Of a stretch of DNA of 64,000 bases, positions 33,770 to 42,682 are shown in pieces. Source of the DNA: Austwickia sp. GTDB taxonomy: Bacteria > Actinomycetota > Actinomycetes > Actinomycetales > Dermatophilaceae. The DNA lies in the NCBI GenBank assembly GCA_016711265.1, contig JADJTI010000006.1:62001-126000 (forward strand). Reading direction: 5' to 3'. The translations under genes and the position numbers were made by a program. Every line of letters begins with the position of its first letter. Position 1 is the stretch's first letter. Under the pieces are notes generated by a model. It had not been told where the DNA came from and searched no databases. It saw only the letters and a program-made list of their open reading frames with translations.

Positions 33770-34276
33770 ATGACAACGGAGCAGACCATCGTCAGCGCGA
33801 GCCGGCTGATCGAGGCCCCGGCCGGCGTGATCTTCGAGCTCATCGCCGATCCCGCCCGGCAGCCGGACTGGGATGGCAACGACAATCTCACCAGCGCCGC
33901 CCCTGGTCAGCGGGTGCGGGCGGTCGGTGACATCTTCACCATGACCATCCACCTCGGCACTGATCGAGACAATCACGTGGTCGAGTTCGAGGAGGGCCGC
34001 CGGATCGCCTGGCGTCCCAGCGAGCCGGGCAAACCGCAGCCTGGACACCTGTGGCGCTGGGTCCTGGAACCGGTGGACGAGCAGCGCACCACCGTGACCC
34101 ACACCTACGACTGGTCGGCGCTGGCCGACCCGAATCGGTTGGGCCGGGCACGGTGGACGACCTCGGAGCGGCTCGCGGCCTCCGTGGATCGACTCGCCGC
34201 GTGCGCCGAAGCAGCGGTCGATTCGGGTCGGGTCGATCCCCTCCAGCCGACCGAGCACCCCCGCCTGGACCCATGA
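33770..34276 (+). CDS. SRPBCC (START/Bet v1-like) family protein
   Basis: 168 residues. A helix-grip domain: VSASRLIEAPAGVIFELIADPARQPDWDGNDNLTS, VGDIFTMTI, VVEFEEGRRIAWRPSEPG and TTVTHTYDWSAL are the usual SRPBCC markers (polyketide cyclase/dehydrase type). These proteins hold hydrophobic ligands; none can be named. Its TGA overlaps the start of the downstream DsbA-like gene (ATGA), suggesting a three-gene operon with DsbA-like and CcdA-like proteins. Confidence 0.87.
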   Translation: MTTEQTIVSASRLIEAPAGVIFELIADPARQPDWDGNDNLTSAAPGQRVRAVGDIFTMTIHLGTDRDNHVVEFEEGRRIAWRPSEPGKPQPGHLWRWVLEPVDEQRTTVTHTYDWSALADPNRLGRARWTTSERLAASVDRLAACAEAAVDSGRVDPLQPTEHPRLDP

Positions 34277-35046
34277 TCCCAGCCCCGCCGCGCCGTCGGC
34301 GATCCCCGGTCGTCCCCGCTCTGGTCGCCGTGCTAGCGCTGGTCATGGCCGGCGTGATGTTCGGCATGTCGCGCCTGGGTGGCACACCCGGCGGCGAGAC
34401 CGTGCTGTTGATCGACCCGCAGGGCGGGAGCACCGGCGCCCGTAGCCTCTCCCCGCAGGAGGCCGCGTCACGGTCGTTGGCGGGTTCACTCACTGCCCAA
34501 TGGGCTCGCCGCCGGGCCGACGATCCCCTGGCGCGCGGACGCGTGGACGCACCTGTGTTGATGATCGTGTTCAGCGAGTTCCAGTGCCCGTTCTGCGGCA
34601 AGTACGCCCGCGACATCCACCCGCGACTGCAGCGGTACGTCGACGACGGCACCCTGCGGATGGAATGGCGGGACTTCCCCTACCTGGGTAAGGAGTCCAC
34701 CACGGTGGCGATCGCGGCGCGGGCGGCCGGTAGGCAAGGCCGGTTCTGGGAGTTCCACGACGCGTGGTTCGCCGCCCAACCGCCACCCAACAGCGGCCGG
34801 GCCACGCCGGCGTATCTGGAACGGATCGCCTCCCAGGCCGGAGCGGACCCCGCCGCGTTCCGGCGAGATCTGACCGATCCGGCGTTGGCCGAGGCCGTGA
34901 CCGCGGACGTCGAGGCGGCCCGCCGGGTGGGCATCGGGGGGACCCCCGCGTTCCTGATCAACGGGACGATCATCATGGGCGCGCAACCGGTGGAGGACTT
35001 TGTCCGCGCGGTCGACGCCGAGGCCCGCCTGGCTCGGGCACGGTGA
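34273..35046 (+). CDS. DsbA-like thioredoxin-fold protein, membrane-anchored
   Basis: 257 residues. One N-terminal transmembrane anchor (VVPALVAVLALVMAGVMFGM) after a positive stretch, then an extracytoplasmic DsbA-like fold: FSEFQCPFCGKYARDIHP with the CPFC active site, an inserted helical part, and GIGGTPAFLINGTIIMGAQ with the cis-proline. It would make or shuffle disulfide bonds in exported proteins. The CcdA-like gene directly downstream is the natural electron partner. Starts by ATGA overlap with the SRPBCC gene. Confidence 0.9.
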   Translation: MIPAPPRRRRSPVVPALVAVLALVMAGVMFGMSRLGGTPGGETVLLIDPQGGSTGARSLSPQEAASRSLAGSLTAQWARRRADDPLARGRVDAPVLMIVFSEFQCPFCGKYARDIHPRLQRYVDDGTLRMEWRDFPYLGKESTTVAIAARAAGRQGRFWEFHDAWFAAQPPPNSGRATPAYLERIASQAGADPAAFRRDLTDPALAEAVTADVEAARRVGIGGTPAFLINGTIIMGAQPVEDFVRAVDAEARLARAR

Positions 35047-35071
35047 AACGAGAGGAGGCCGCGAGCGGCTC

Positions 35072-36031
35072 ATGACGGAGTTCAGTGCCCTGGCAGCGCT
35101 GGCCGCCGGAGCGGTCGCCCTGCTCTCCCCCTGCAGCGCCCTACTGCTGCCGGCGTTCTTCGCGTACGCCTTCGGCAGCCGGACCGCTCTGGTAGGGCGC
35201 ACCGTGGTCTTCACCATCGGCCTGACCCTCACCCTGGTACCGCTGGGCACCGGGATGCAGCTCGCCTCCCGACTGTTCTACGGCCACCGCGACACCCTGG
35301 TTGGCGCAGCCGGATGGTTCATCATCGCGCTCGGCGTGCTCCAGGTCATGGGCGGCTCCTTCGGCCTGCCGTTCGTGGGCAAGCTGCACGCGCGGGCGTC
35401 CGCGACGCAGGCCCGCGACACCGGTCACGGCGTCGCGAGCTGGCTGGCCACCCTGGCATTGGGTGCGACGTACGGCCTGGCCGGCTTTTGCTCCGGCCCG
35501 GCTCTGGGCGCCATCCTGACGATCGCAGCCACCAGCCCTACGCCGTGGACCGGCGGACTGTTGCTGGCCTGGTACGCCGTCGGCATGGCCCTGCCGTTGT
35601 TCGCCCTGGCGGCGCTGTGGGATCGCTTCGACCTCGGGCGCCGGAGCTGGTTGCGCGGCCGCAGCCTGCGGGTCGGGCCACTACGACTGCACAGCACGTC
35701 GCTGCTCGCGGGCGTGATGTTCATCAGTATCGGCCTGGTATTCCTGCGCTACGACGGCACGGCAGGCCTGGTCGCCGCCACCGGCATCGACACCACGGAC
35801 GTGGAGTTCGCCGCGCAGCAGGCCGTCAAGGAGCGGCTCGGCGGTACGCCGTCCTGGGTGCTTGCGGTGCTGGTGGCTCTCGCCGCGGGGGCCGTCGCCT
35901 GGCGGCGGTCCCGGGGCCGGGACACCGATGGCAGGGACGCGGGCGCGGCCAGCGTGGACACCGGGGATGACGCGGGCCGTCGGCAGTCGGCGCAGGGGTC
36001 TGCCGACCGGAGCCCGCGCAGCCTACACTGA
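35072..36031 (+). CDS. CcdA/DsbD-family membrane electron-transfer protein
   Basis: 319 residues, six to seven transmembrane segments. AALAAGAVALLSPCSALLLPAFFAYAFG contains the CcdA-type PCSALLLPA (the family commonly has PCxxxxxP), and GATYGLAGFCSGPALGAILTIAA carries the second conserved Cys, so the two redox cysteines of the pair are kept. It transfers electrons from cytoplasmic thioredoxin to extracytoplasmic thiol-disulfide proteins. The C-terminal 50 residues are charged and low-complexity. ATG is 26 bases after the DsbA-like stop; GAGAGGAGG lies rather far upstream. Confidence 0.88.
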   Translation: MTEFSALAALAAGAVALLSPCSALLLPAFFAYAFGSRTALVGRTVVFTIGLTLTLVPLGTGMQLASRLFYGHRDTLVGAAGWFIIALGVLQVMGGSFGLPFVGKLHARASATQARDTGHGVASWLATLALGATYGLAGFCSGPALGAILTIAATSPTPWTGGLLLAWYAVGMALPLFALAALWDRFDLGRRSWLRGRSLRVGPLRLHSTSLLAGVMFISIGLVFLRYDGTAGLVAATGIDTTDVEFAAQQAVKERLGGTPSWVLAVLVALAAGAVAWRRSRGRDTDGRDAGAASVDTGDDAGRRQSAQGSADRSPRSLH

Positions 36032-36075
36032 AGTACCACGTGGCCACCGGCCTCGGCCTCCGAGAAGGGCATGCG

Positions 36076-37173
36076 ATGCCCGAAACGACGACCACCCTTG
36101 CGGAGTTGCTCGCAAGCTTCGACCCTCTCGACCCGCGCGATCTGCGTGGCTTCCGGCACGCCCTCCCGACCCCGGTGACCCTCATCGGCTGTCCCGATTC
36201 CCTGCCCCTGGCCTTCGAGGTCACCGTCATCGGTGACATCCGGGTCGATGTCCGCAGCGGCGTTCCGACCCGACGCTTCGTCGACATGGATACCGATGAA
36301 CAGGTCCGGACGCCCGTGACCGTGGACGTGGGCGGCACGGCGATCGGCTTCGCCCGGGCCGCCGCCCCGCACTTCGCCCTTGTGCACGTCATCGGCGCGA
36401 TGGGCCACGACCACTGGTCGGAGTTCATCCGCACCAGCTTCGATTTCGCCCGCATCGACTCCTCGATCAGCGAGGTCGAGGGCCCCAACAGCCTTGTGGT
36501 GGTGCTGCGTGACCAGGGCACCCCCGAAAACCCGCACGGCGTGCGTCTCATCGTCAGCGACGCCGAGACGCCGTACGGGCAACTGGACGCCGACCGGATT
36601 CGCGCTCACAGCGCGTTCATCGAACGTTCCGATGCCCTGGTGATCGATGGGTACGCGCTCCTGGAGGAGGCGACCGCCGAGGCGGTCGACGTCGCCGTGG
36701 ACCTCGCGGTGGCCGCCGGGGTGCCGGTGTGCTTCGACATCGTGCCGCACCGGATCGACTCGCTGCTGGCGTTCGAACGGCTCCGACCGTTCATCCACCG
36801 CAGCTCGCTGATCACCACCGAGGCCCAGACCTTGATGCGACTGCTGGGGCGCGAGGTGCCGGAACGGGTCACGGCCGAGGTCGTGCAGGACCTGATCGAC
36901 GGTCTGCCCCCGGACTTGGCCGACTGGCAACGCACCTGGCTGGTCCGGTATGGCGAGGGCAACATGGACGAAACCTCGGCCATCAGCCCCAGCCACCACA
37001 GCGTGACGTACCCGACCGGCTACGCGCAGGCCACCACCGTCACCGGGTACGGGTACGTGGTAGCTGCGGCCGAGCTCAAGTGGTGGCTGACGAACTACAC
37101 CCGAGCCGCCCAGATCTACCCCCGCCTGGCCGAACGCAGCGAACTGGTGGAGCCGCGCCGCTTCCGCCCCTGA
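36076..37173 (+). CDS. PfkB/ribokinase-fold protein lacking the catalytic DTTGAGD motif
   Basis: 365 residues. The overall pattern is PfkB: VDVGGTAIGFARAAA in the lid region, SDALVIDGYALLEEA, AAGVPVCFDIVPHRIDSL and SLITTEAQTLMRLLG (the TPNExE helix in degraded form). The C-terminal anion-hole/catalytic motif, normally DTTGAGDAF, reads TVTGYGYVVAAA at residues about 321-332, so the catalytic base Asp is a Tyr. The protein may bind a nucleoside or sugar without phosphorylating it, or be a structural or regulatory relic. It follows the ccdA-like gene on the same strand with a good AGAAGGGC site before ATG 36076. Confidence 0.7.
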   Translation: MPETTTTLAELLASFDPLDPRDLRGFRHALPTPVTLIGCPDSLPLAFEVTVIGDIRVDVRSGVPTRRFVDMDTDEQVRTPVTVDVGGTAIGFARAAAPHFALVHVIGAMGHDHWSEFIRTSFDFARIDSSISEVEGPNSLVVVLRDQGTPENPHGVRLIVSDAETPYGQLDADRIRAHSAFIERSDALVIDGYALLEEATAEAVDVAVDLAVAAGVPVCFDIVPHRIDSLLAFERLRPFIHRSSLITTEAQTLMRLLGREVPERVTAEVVQDLIDGLPPDLADWQRTWLVRYGEGNMDETSAISPSHHSVTYPTGYAQATTVTGYGYVVAAAELKWWLTNYTRAAQIYPRLAERSELVEPRRFRP

Positions 37174-37278
37174 ACCCTTCCCGGCACCCCTGGGTTCGGC
37201 GCTCACCGGGCCCGCGCGCCGGTCCTCCCCTAGGGTCGGTGGTGACGGCGACGTGGGATCGCCAGCGAGGAGTCCGGC

Positions 37279-38259
37279 GTGAGCGCGTGCCCCCAGTGCG
37301 GCAAACCCACGGCCCAGGGAGCCACCTTCTGCCGGTCCTGCGGGGAGATGCTGCCCGGCCCCGAACCCGTCGCACCACCACCCCCACCGGCCCCCCGTGC
37401 GCCGGCCGGCCCCACCCCGACCCGTGGACAGCCCACCGGCCCGTCCGCCCCCGCGGCTCCACCGCCGGCCACCCCCGCCCCGCCCCCGCGACGGCGGATC
37501 ATCCGCGTCCCCCAACGTCAGCGGCCCGTTCCGCCGCCGCCACCCATTCCCGGTCCGTACGGCGGCCAGCCCGGTCCGTACGGCGGCCAGCCAGTCCCGC
37601 CGTACGGCGGCCAGCCCGGTCCGTACGGCGGCCGGCAGCTCCCACCGATCTTCGGACCGCCGGGCAGGCGGGGGGGACGCCGTCCCGACCCGGGCTTGCC
37701 CCCCCGTGGTTTCCCGCGTGGGACCCGGCGGCGCGGGGGATGCTGCGGACCGATGCTGCTCCTGTTCGCCGCCCTGTTCATCGGCCTCCCGCTGCTGCTG
37801 GGGCAGCTGTCCTGGCTGACCGGCGCCGGCACGACCACGACCGTCGAAGCGGCCTCCAGCTCCACCGGCGTGGAAAGCGTCCCGATCGACGACGCGGCCA
37901 CTCCGCCGGCCACGACCACGTACCCGCCGCCGAGCGGCACTGCGACGCTGGCCGGGACGACGACCCGACGTCCCACCCTGACCGGCCGGTCCTGCGGGAG
38001 CGTCGGCGCCGGACCGTACGCGACGGTGGCGGCCTCGCCGAGCGTCTCCTGCGCGTTCGCCCTGGCGACCCAAGCGGCATTCGTGCGGGCCACCTCGGAT
38101 CCGGCTGCCGCCGGCGGCGTCACCACGCTGACCGTCCTGCACCCGGAGCGTGGCCAGCGGGTGAGGATGAACTGCACCGGTTCCCAGCCGGTCTCGTGCG
38201 TCAGCGCGGACGGATCGGTCATCTACCTGTACGCCGGTGAGGCCTACCTGCGAGGTTGA
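37279..38259 (+). CDS. Zinc-ribbon membrane protein upstream of the VWA-phosphatase-kinase triad
   Basis: 326 residues. Residues 4-26 are a zinc ribbon CPQCGKPTAQGATFCRSC; residues about 30-150 are Pro-rich with GPYGGQP repeats (DNA repeats at about 37554-37635); residues about 158-178 are one transmembrane span (MLLLFAALFIGLPLLLG), after which a Ser/Thr linker and a small Cys-containing extracytoplasmic domain (RSCGSVGAGPYATV, SVSCAFALATQAAFVRA, NCTGSQPVSCVS) follow. Zinc-ribbon plus membrane-span proteins are frequent partners in bacterial signalling loci. GTG start with GAGGAG six bases upstream. Ribbon on the cytoplasmic side, domain outside. Confidence 0.75.
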   Translation: MSACPQCGKPTAQGATFCRSCGEMLPGPEPVAPPPPPAPRAPAGPTPTRGQPTGPSAPAAPPPATPAPPPRRRIIRVPQRQRPVPPPPPIPGPYGGQPGPYGGQPVPPYGGQPGPYGGRQLPPIFGPPGRRGGRRPDPGLPPRGFPRGTRRRGGCCGPMLLLFAALFIGLPLLLGQLSWLTGAGTTTTVEAASSSTGVESVPIDDAATPPATTTYPPPSGTATLAGTTTRRPTLTGRSCGSVGAGPYATVAASPSVSCAFALATQAAFVRATSDPAAAGGVTTLTVLHPERGQRVRMNCTGSQPVSCVSADGSVIYLYAGEAYLRG

Positions 38260-38362
38260 CCGGCGGCGCCGACCGTGCGTGCCTGAAAACACGCTGGACA
38301 ACGGGCATGGATTGGCCCCCGGTGGGTACCTCTTCGGGGACGTCTCGACCACGGAGGATTTG

Positions 38363-39310
38363 ATGACCCAGCAGCCCGGCATTCCCACCGCCCCCATCCC
38401 CGTGGAGCCGGTCACGCCCGTGACTCCGCTGCCCGAGCCCACGATCGAAGCGCCGGGGGCGCCCACCCAGTCCGTGATGCCCGTGCCCGAGAACTCCGCC
38501 CAGCAGGTGGCCCCCTCCCCGCCCGCCGCCCCCGTGGCGACCCCCGCGCCGTCGGCGAACGCACCGATGGACGTGCCCCAGGACGACTTGGCCAAGCTGC
38601 TGCCGTTCTACCTGGTGTGCGACGTGTCGTACTCGATGGTCGAATCCGGCGCGCTGAACGAGGCGAATCAGATCCTGCCGGCGCTGGTGCAGGCCCTGGA
38701 GAAGGACCCGATCATCTGCGACAAGGTGCGCTTCGGCGTGATCGACTTCTCCGACGACGCCCGGGTGCTGCTGCCGCTGTGCGACCTCCTGGAGCAGACC
38801 AGCCTGCCGGCGCTCGAGGGCCGCAAGAACACCAGCTACAAGGCCGCCTTCGACTTGCTGCGCGCCGAGATCGAGCGCAACGTCAACCAGCTCAAGGCCG
38901 ATGGGTACGCCGTCCACCGGCCGGCCGTCTTCTTCCTGTCGGACGGTGCGCCGACCGACCCGGAGGCGGAGTGGATGGCTGCCTTCCAGGCGTTGACGGC
39001 GTACGACAAGGCCAGCGGCCAGGGCAACCGGATGTACCCGAACATCATCCCGTTCGGCCTGCAAGGCTGTGACCCGCAGATGCTCCAGCAGCTGATCCAC
39101 CCCAAGACTCCGCCGGAGCGGGCGATGCGCCTCTTCCTCGCCGAGCAGGACCAAACCCCGGCCTCTGCCGTCACCAAGATGGCAAAACTGCTGGTGGCGA
39201 GCGTGATCCAATCGAGCACCGGGATGGCTCAGGGCGGTAACGGCATCGTCCTGCCCAAGCCGGAGGAGGGCGTGAAGTCCTACGGCGCCGATGATGACGT
39301 CTTCCTCTGA
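38363..39310 (+). CDS. VWA domain protein (TerY-type) of a VWA/PP2C/kinase triad
   Basis: 315 residues. N-terminal 70 residues are Pro/Ala-rich and disordered. From about residue 82, a von Willebrand factor A domain: YLVCDVSYSMVESGAL has the MIDAS DxSxS, then VIDFSDDARVLLPL, an ENTSY-like GRKNTSYKAAFDLL with the MIDAS Thr, and VFFLSDGAPTDP with the second MIDAS Asp. This matches TerY-like VWA proteins of Ter-dependent stress systems. It overlaps the PP2C gene by 20 bases, and the order VWA-PP2C-kinase is the TerY-P triad. GGAGG lies before ATG. Confidence 0.87.
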   Translation: MTQQPGIPTAPIPVEPVTPVTPLPEPTIEAPGAPTQSVMPVPENSAQQVAPSPPAAPVATPAPSANAPMDVPQDDLAKLLPFYLVCDVSYSMVESGALNEANQILPALVQALEKDPIICDKVRFGVIDFSDDARVLLPLCDLLEQTSLPALEGRKNTSYKAAFDLLRAEIERNVNQLKADGYAVHRPAVFFLSDGAPTDPEAEWMAAFQALTAYDKASGQGNRMYPNIIPFGLQGCDPQMLQQLIHPKTPPERAMRLFLAEQDQTPASAVTKMAKLLVASVIQSSTGMAQGGNGIVLPKPEEGVKSYGADDDVFL

Positions 39311-40526
39311 CCAGCCCGGCCCGCGCCGGCCGGCCGACGTCTACGCCGAGTTCGGCGACCGGCTCAGCGGTCCCGCCGAGCCCGGCCTCACCGAGCCCGA
39401 CGCCGCTGAGGCCGGGGAGGTGACGGAGGCGGAGACGGAGGCCGAACCGGCCCAGGTCTTGGCACCTGCTGCCCAGGCTGGGGTGCCGGCGCAGTCTGCT
39501 CCCGCAGCTGCATCTGCCCCCGCAGCCGAGCCGCCAGCGGCGGAGCCGATCGTGACCGGCGCGTTCACGCCGTACCGCATCGGCGACGCCGGCCGGGCGT
39601 TCGACCGGACCGTGCCACTGCCCTCGACGGCACCCGGCGGCATGCACGACTACGCCATGGATGCGGCCACCATCAGCGACCCGGACGGCACCCCGCGGCT
39701 CATCCTGCGAGGGGCCAGCGGACGCGGACTTGCCCATCAGCAGTACGGCGACCCGCGCCAGGATGACTTCGGGTACGCCCTCAGCGCCGACGGCGAGCAC
39801 GTGGTCGGCGTGGTGGCGGACGGGGTTTCCGCGGGGGCCTGGTCCCACCTGGCGGCGCGGTTGGCCGCCGAGGAGGGCAGCCGGGCGGTGGCCAACCTGC
39901 TGGCCACCACGCCGGCGGTGGACATCGACTGGCATGGGCTGTTCGTCATGCTCAGCGAGCGGATGCATGATCTGTGCGCCACCCTCCCCTCCAGGGACTC
40001 CTGCGATGTCGGGCTGACCGCTCGGGAGGTGGCCGAGAAGATGGCGACCACGATCATCGTGGGCGTCGTCGCCGTCCGCCCCTCGCCGGAGGGCACCCAC
40101 GCGGTGACCGTGGTGAGGCTCGGGGACACCAGCGGATGGATCGTGGACGAGGTGGACGGCTGGGTGGCCCTGGGGGAGGTCAAGAACCAGGGTGCGGTGA
40201 TCGCCGAATCATCCACCGCCTGTCTCCCGTTGGTGCCAGATGCGGATCCACTCATCGTGGAGACCACGCTGGCCGACGGCGCCGCCCTGCTGCTGCTCAC
40301 CGACGGGGTGGGCGACCCCCTCGGCTCCGGAAAGGGCGACGTGGGCAAGGCCCTGGCCAAGCAGTGGGCCGCACCGCCTCATCCCATCGAGTTCGCGGGC
40401 CAGATCTGCTTCGGACGCAAGACGTTCGACGACGACCGGGCGGCCCTGGGCATCTGGCCGGTGCCCGGCGCGGCGTCTGCGGCGGCCACGACGTCGTCGG
40501 CGGCGGCGACGGCGGCGACGGCGTGA
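39291..40526 (+). CDS. PP2C-family serine/threonine phosphatase
   Basis: 411 residues. Residues about 130-400 are a PPM/PP2C domain: DDFGYALSADGEHVVGVVADGVSAG gives the first metal Asp residues, VVRLGDTSGWIVDEVDG, LLLLTDGVGDPLG gives the third metal Asp, and KTFDDDRAALGIW the last. All metal ligands appear conserved. An N-terminal Ala/Pro/Glu-rich segment of about 90 residues precedes it. Two adjacent ATGs (39291, 39294) sit inside the VWA gene end. The phosphatase would counter the kinase encoded next, whose start overlaps its stop by GTGA. Confidence 0.88.
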   Translation: MMTSSSDQPGPRRPADVYAEFGDRLSGPAEPGLTEPDAAEAGEVTEAETEAEPAQVLAPAAQAGVPAQSAPAAASAPAAEPPAAEPIVTGAFTPYRIGDAGRAFDRTVPLPSTAPGGMHDYAMDAATISDPDGTPRLILRGASGRGLAHQQYGDPRQDDFGYALSADGEHVVGVVADGVSAGAWSHLAARLAAEEGSRAVANLLATTPAVDIDWHGLFVMLSERMHDLCATLPSRDSCDVGLTAREVAEKMATTIIVGVVAVRPSPEGTHAVTVVRLGDTSGWIVDEVDGWVALGEVKNQGAVIAESSTACLPLVPDADPLIVETTLADGAALLLLTDGVGDPLGSGKGDVGKALAKQWAAPPHPIEFAGQICFGRKTFDDDRAALGIWPVPGAASAAATTSSAAATAATA

Positions 40527-41581
40527 GCCCGGCGGCCCAGGAGCTGATCGAGCGCGCGGCGCTCGGGCCTATGGAGTTCATCGCCGAGGGCGGCCAGGGC
40601 CGGGTGTTCCGTTGCACCCAGCTTCGGCTCCCGGACTACTCCGGGGCGTTGGCGTTCAAAGAGTACAAGCCAGGGCAGGTGACTGCGGCGGGACTGGAGG
40701 CCATCATCGCCGTACGCAGTCGCCTGCCCGAGCCCGATCGCGTCCGCCTCGATGCGATGACTACCTGGCCAACCCGCCTGGTGCGCGACGCGGGCAAGAT
40801 CGTGGGCATCCTGATGCCGCTCATCCGCGACGAGTACGTGCACGTCGGCCAGTCGCTGACCGGCTCCGTGCTGCGCAAGGAGCGGGAGATCCAATACCTG
40901 TTCCTGGCCGCGGCACGCTGCCAGAAGCTGGGTTTCCCCCGGGTGAACTTGTATCAACGGTTTGCCATTTGCCAGGGATTGGCCGAGGCCTTGGCCCTCC
41001 TGGCCGCCAACAACGTCGTCTTCGGCGACCTGAACGCCAAGAACGCCCTCTTCGCCGTCGGACCCGGCCGCTTCGACGCGTCGGTCATGCTGGTGGATTG
41101 CGACGCCGTCCGGGTCCGCGGAACCGTGTCGGCCGTCCCCCAGCTCAACTCGCCCGACTGGGAGCCCCCCGAGGGTGAGCGCTCGCAGCTTACGCACGAG
41201 ACCGACGTGTTCAAGTACGGGCTGTTCGTGATCCGGACGCTCAGCCCGGGACCCAACGCCTCCACCGCGCGGGACCCCCGCCGTGTGGACGACGTGCTGG
41301 ACGCCCAGGGGCAGGGGCTGCTTCGAGCATCGCTGGGCAGTCAGCCCGCGGGCCGCCCCAAAGCCGCTGACTGGGCGGCCTACTTCGCGGACGTCCATGG
41401 CCGCGCCGGCGGAGTGTCAACCGCAGCCGCGGCGCCGGCTGGCGCGGGGTCGGTCGCACCCGCCGCAGGTGGAGGCCCTGTCGGCAACCCGCAGGCACCG
41501 GCGCCCGGCGCCGCCTCCGGGCAACCTGGGGGCTGGACTCGGGGACCAAACGGCGAATGGGTCAGGGCCGCTCGCCGCTAG
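40523..41581 (+). CDS. Protein kinase-fold protein of the TerY-P triad
   Basis: 352 residues. Glycine-rich loop AEGGQGRVFRC, beta-3 lysine in LAFKEYKPGQ, catalytic loop VFGDLNAKNALF (D and N kept; HRD reads FGD), and metal Asp in VDCDAVRV (DFG as DCD). Hence active-site residues are present although the kinase is divergent; a lysine-rich insertion RKEREIQYLFLAAARCQKLGFPR is typical of VWA-linked kinases. The C-terminal tail is Ala/Pro/Gly-rich and ends GGWTRGPNGEWVR, perhaps a docking motif. GTG start by GTGA overlap with the phosphatase gene. Confidence 0.85.
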   Translation: MSPAAQELIERAALGPMEFIAEGGQGRVFRCTQLRLPDYSGALAFKEYKPGQVTAAGLEAIIAVRSRLPEPDRVRLDAMTTWPTRLVRDAGKIVGILMPLIRDEYVHVGQSLTGSVLRKEREIQYLFLAAARCQKLGFPRVNLYQRFAICQGLAEALALLAANNVVFGDLNAKNALFAVGPGRFDASVMLVDCDAVRVRGTVSAVPQLNSPDWEPPEGERSQLTHETDVFKYGLFVIRTLSPGPNASTARDPRRVDDVLDAQGQGLLRASLGSQPAGRPKAADWAAYFADVHGRAGGVSTAAAAPAGAGSVAPAAGGGPVGNPQAPAPGAASGQPGGWTRGPNGEWVRAARR

Positions 41582-41685
41582 AGCGGTTTCCCCTGTACGA
41601 GACCGGGGCCCGCGCAAACTCGCAACGATTCCCTGGGTTGCCCGGGGCCCCGGCCTGGTCGGCCATCCCAGTCAACCCAGCGGGG

Positions 41686-42492
41686 TCAGCCAGCGGCCCC
41701 GGCGCGATCCCCACGCAGCACCGGAGCGTTGCGGCCGGTACGCGAGGCCTCCCACGGCGTACCCCATTCGGGGCTCGGGAGGTATTGCGGTTCCGCGGCG
41801 CCGAACTGGGCAGCGGCGGCCAGGAACGCTTGCCAGACGACGGCGTGACCGGCCCCGGAATCCAAGTCATCCCGGTAGTCCAGCACGACCGGCCGGAAAT
41901 CACCGACCGGCCGTCCCGGGGATGGGCGGCCCCCACTGAGCGAGTCCAGAGTGCACAGCCGCAGGGGCTCCCCGGGTAGGGCGCACAGCACGTCCGCGAC
42001 GACATGGCAGGGTCCCCGCAGGTCGTGGTACGTGGCTGCTGCATCCAGCAGGATCATCGTGTCGACGATGAGGGTCTCAAGGTCGGTGAGCAGCACACTG
42101 CTGGATCCGATGAGGTGATCCACGAACCGGCCACTGCGGGTCAGTGCCATTCCCACCTGACCGTTCGCGGCGAAACCCATCTGGCATTCCAGGTACGGTT
42201 CGCCATGCCAGGTGGTTCGGGTGACAACCCGCAGACAATCTTCGAACGCCTCTACATCGACATGGTCCGGGGAGAAGTCGATGGGGCCCGTGGGGAAGAA
42301 GCCCGTCAGACTCGCGGCGTTGATGATGTCCAGGGCCATCGCGGGGCCGAAACCTGCGGGCCCCTGCTCGGGCATCCGGCCCAACCTGCCCGAGCACACC
42401 AGCCACGCGCGTCGGTCGAGGTCGAGTGCCGCCCGGGCCAGGTCGTACGCGCGACCACTGCGGGAGACGTGCGCGGAGACCTCGGTGCTCAT
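41686..42492 (-). CDS. Conserved-looking protein of unknown function
   Basis: 268 residues, no signal peptide or membrane span. Its middle, ECQMGFAANGQVGMALTRSGRFVDHLIGSSSVLLTDLETLIVDTMILLDAAATYHDLRGPCHVVADVLC, is a mixed alpha/beta domain; the flanks are acidic and contain ordered aromatic residues. Codon use is like that of the neighbours, so it is likely real. ATG 42492 chosen because GAGGG lies upstream; an ATG at 42510 is a possible earlier start. Convergent with the kinase gene, about 100 bases apart. It is not recognised. Confidence 0.65.
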   Translation of the reverse strand: MSTEVSAHVSRSGRAYDLARAALDLDRRAWLVCSGRLGRMPEQGPAGFGPAMALDIINAASLTGFFPTGPIDFSPDHVDVEAFEDCLRVVTRTTWHGEPYLECQMGFAANGQVGMALTRSGRFVDHLIGSSSVLLTDLETLIVDTMILLDAAATYHDLRGPCHVVADVLCALPGEPLRLCTLDSLSGGRPSPGRPVGDFRPVVLDYRDDLDSGAGHAVVWQAFLAAAAQFGAAEPQYLPSPEWGTPWEASRTGRNAPVLRGDRAGAAG

Positions 42493-42682
42493 CGACCCTC
42501 GATTCTTCATGGCGGCATCTGGTGACACCCCACTCACCGAGGATGACATAATCTCAAGCTGCGTGGCGGCCCTTCCGGTCTCGGACCTGCACTGCTGCCC
42601 GAAACCCGCCTCCGGCCGGCTGGCAGCGCGCGGCCGCTACGCCTCAACACACGCCCGCCGCAGCGAGCCCAACTCACCCCGA

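Noticed and set aside
35749..38595. 948-codon minus-strand frame
   Set aside because: It is opposite the PfkB-fold, zinc-ribbon and VWA genes and has no conserved domain, only repetitive charged residues.
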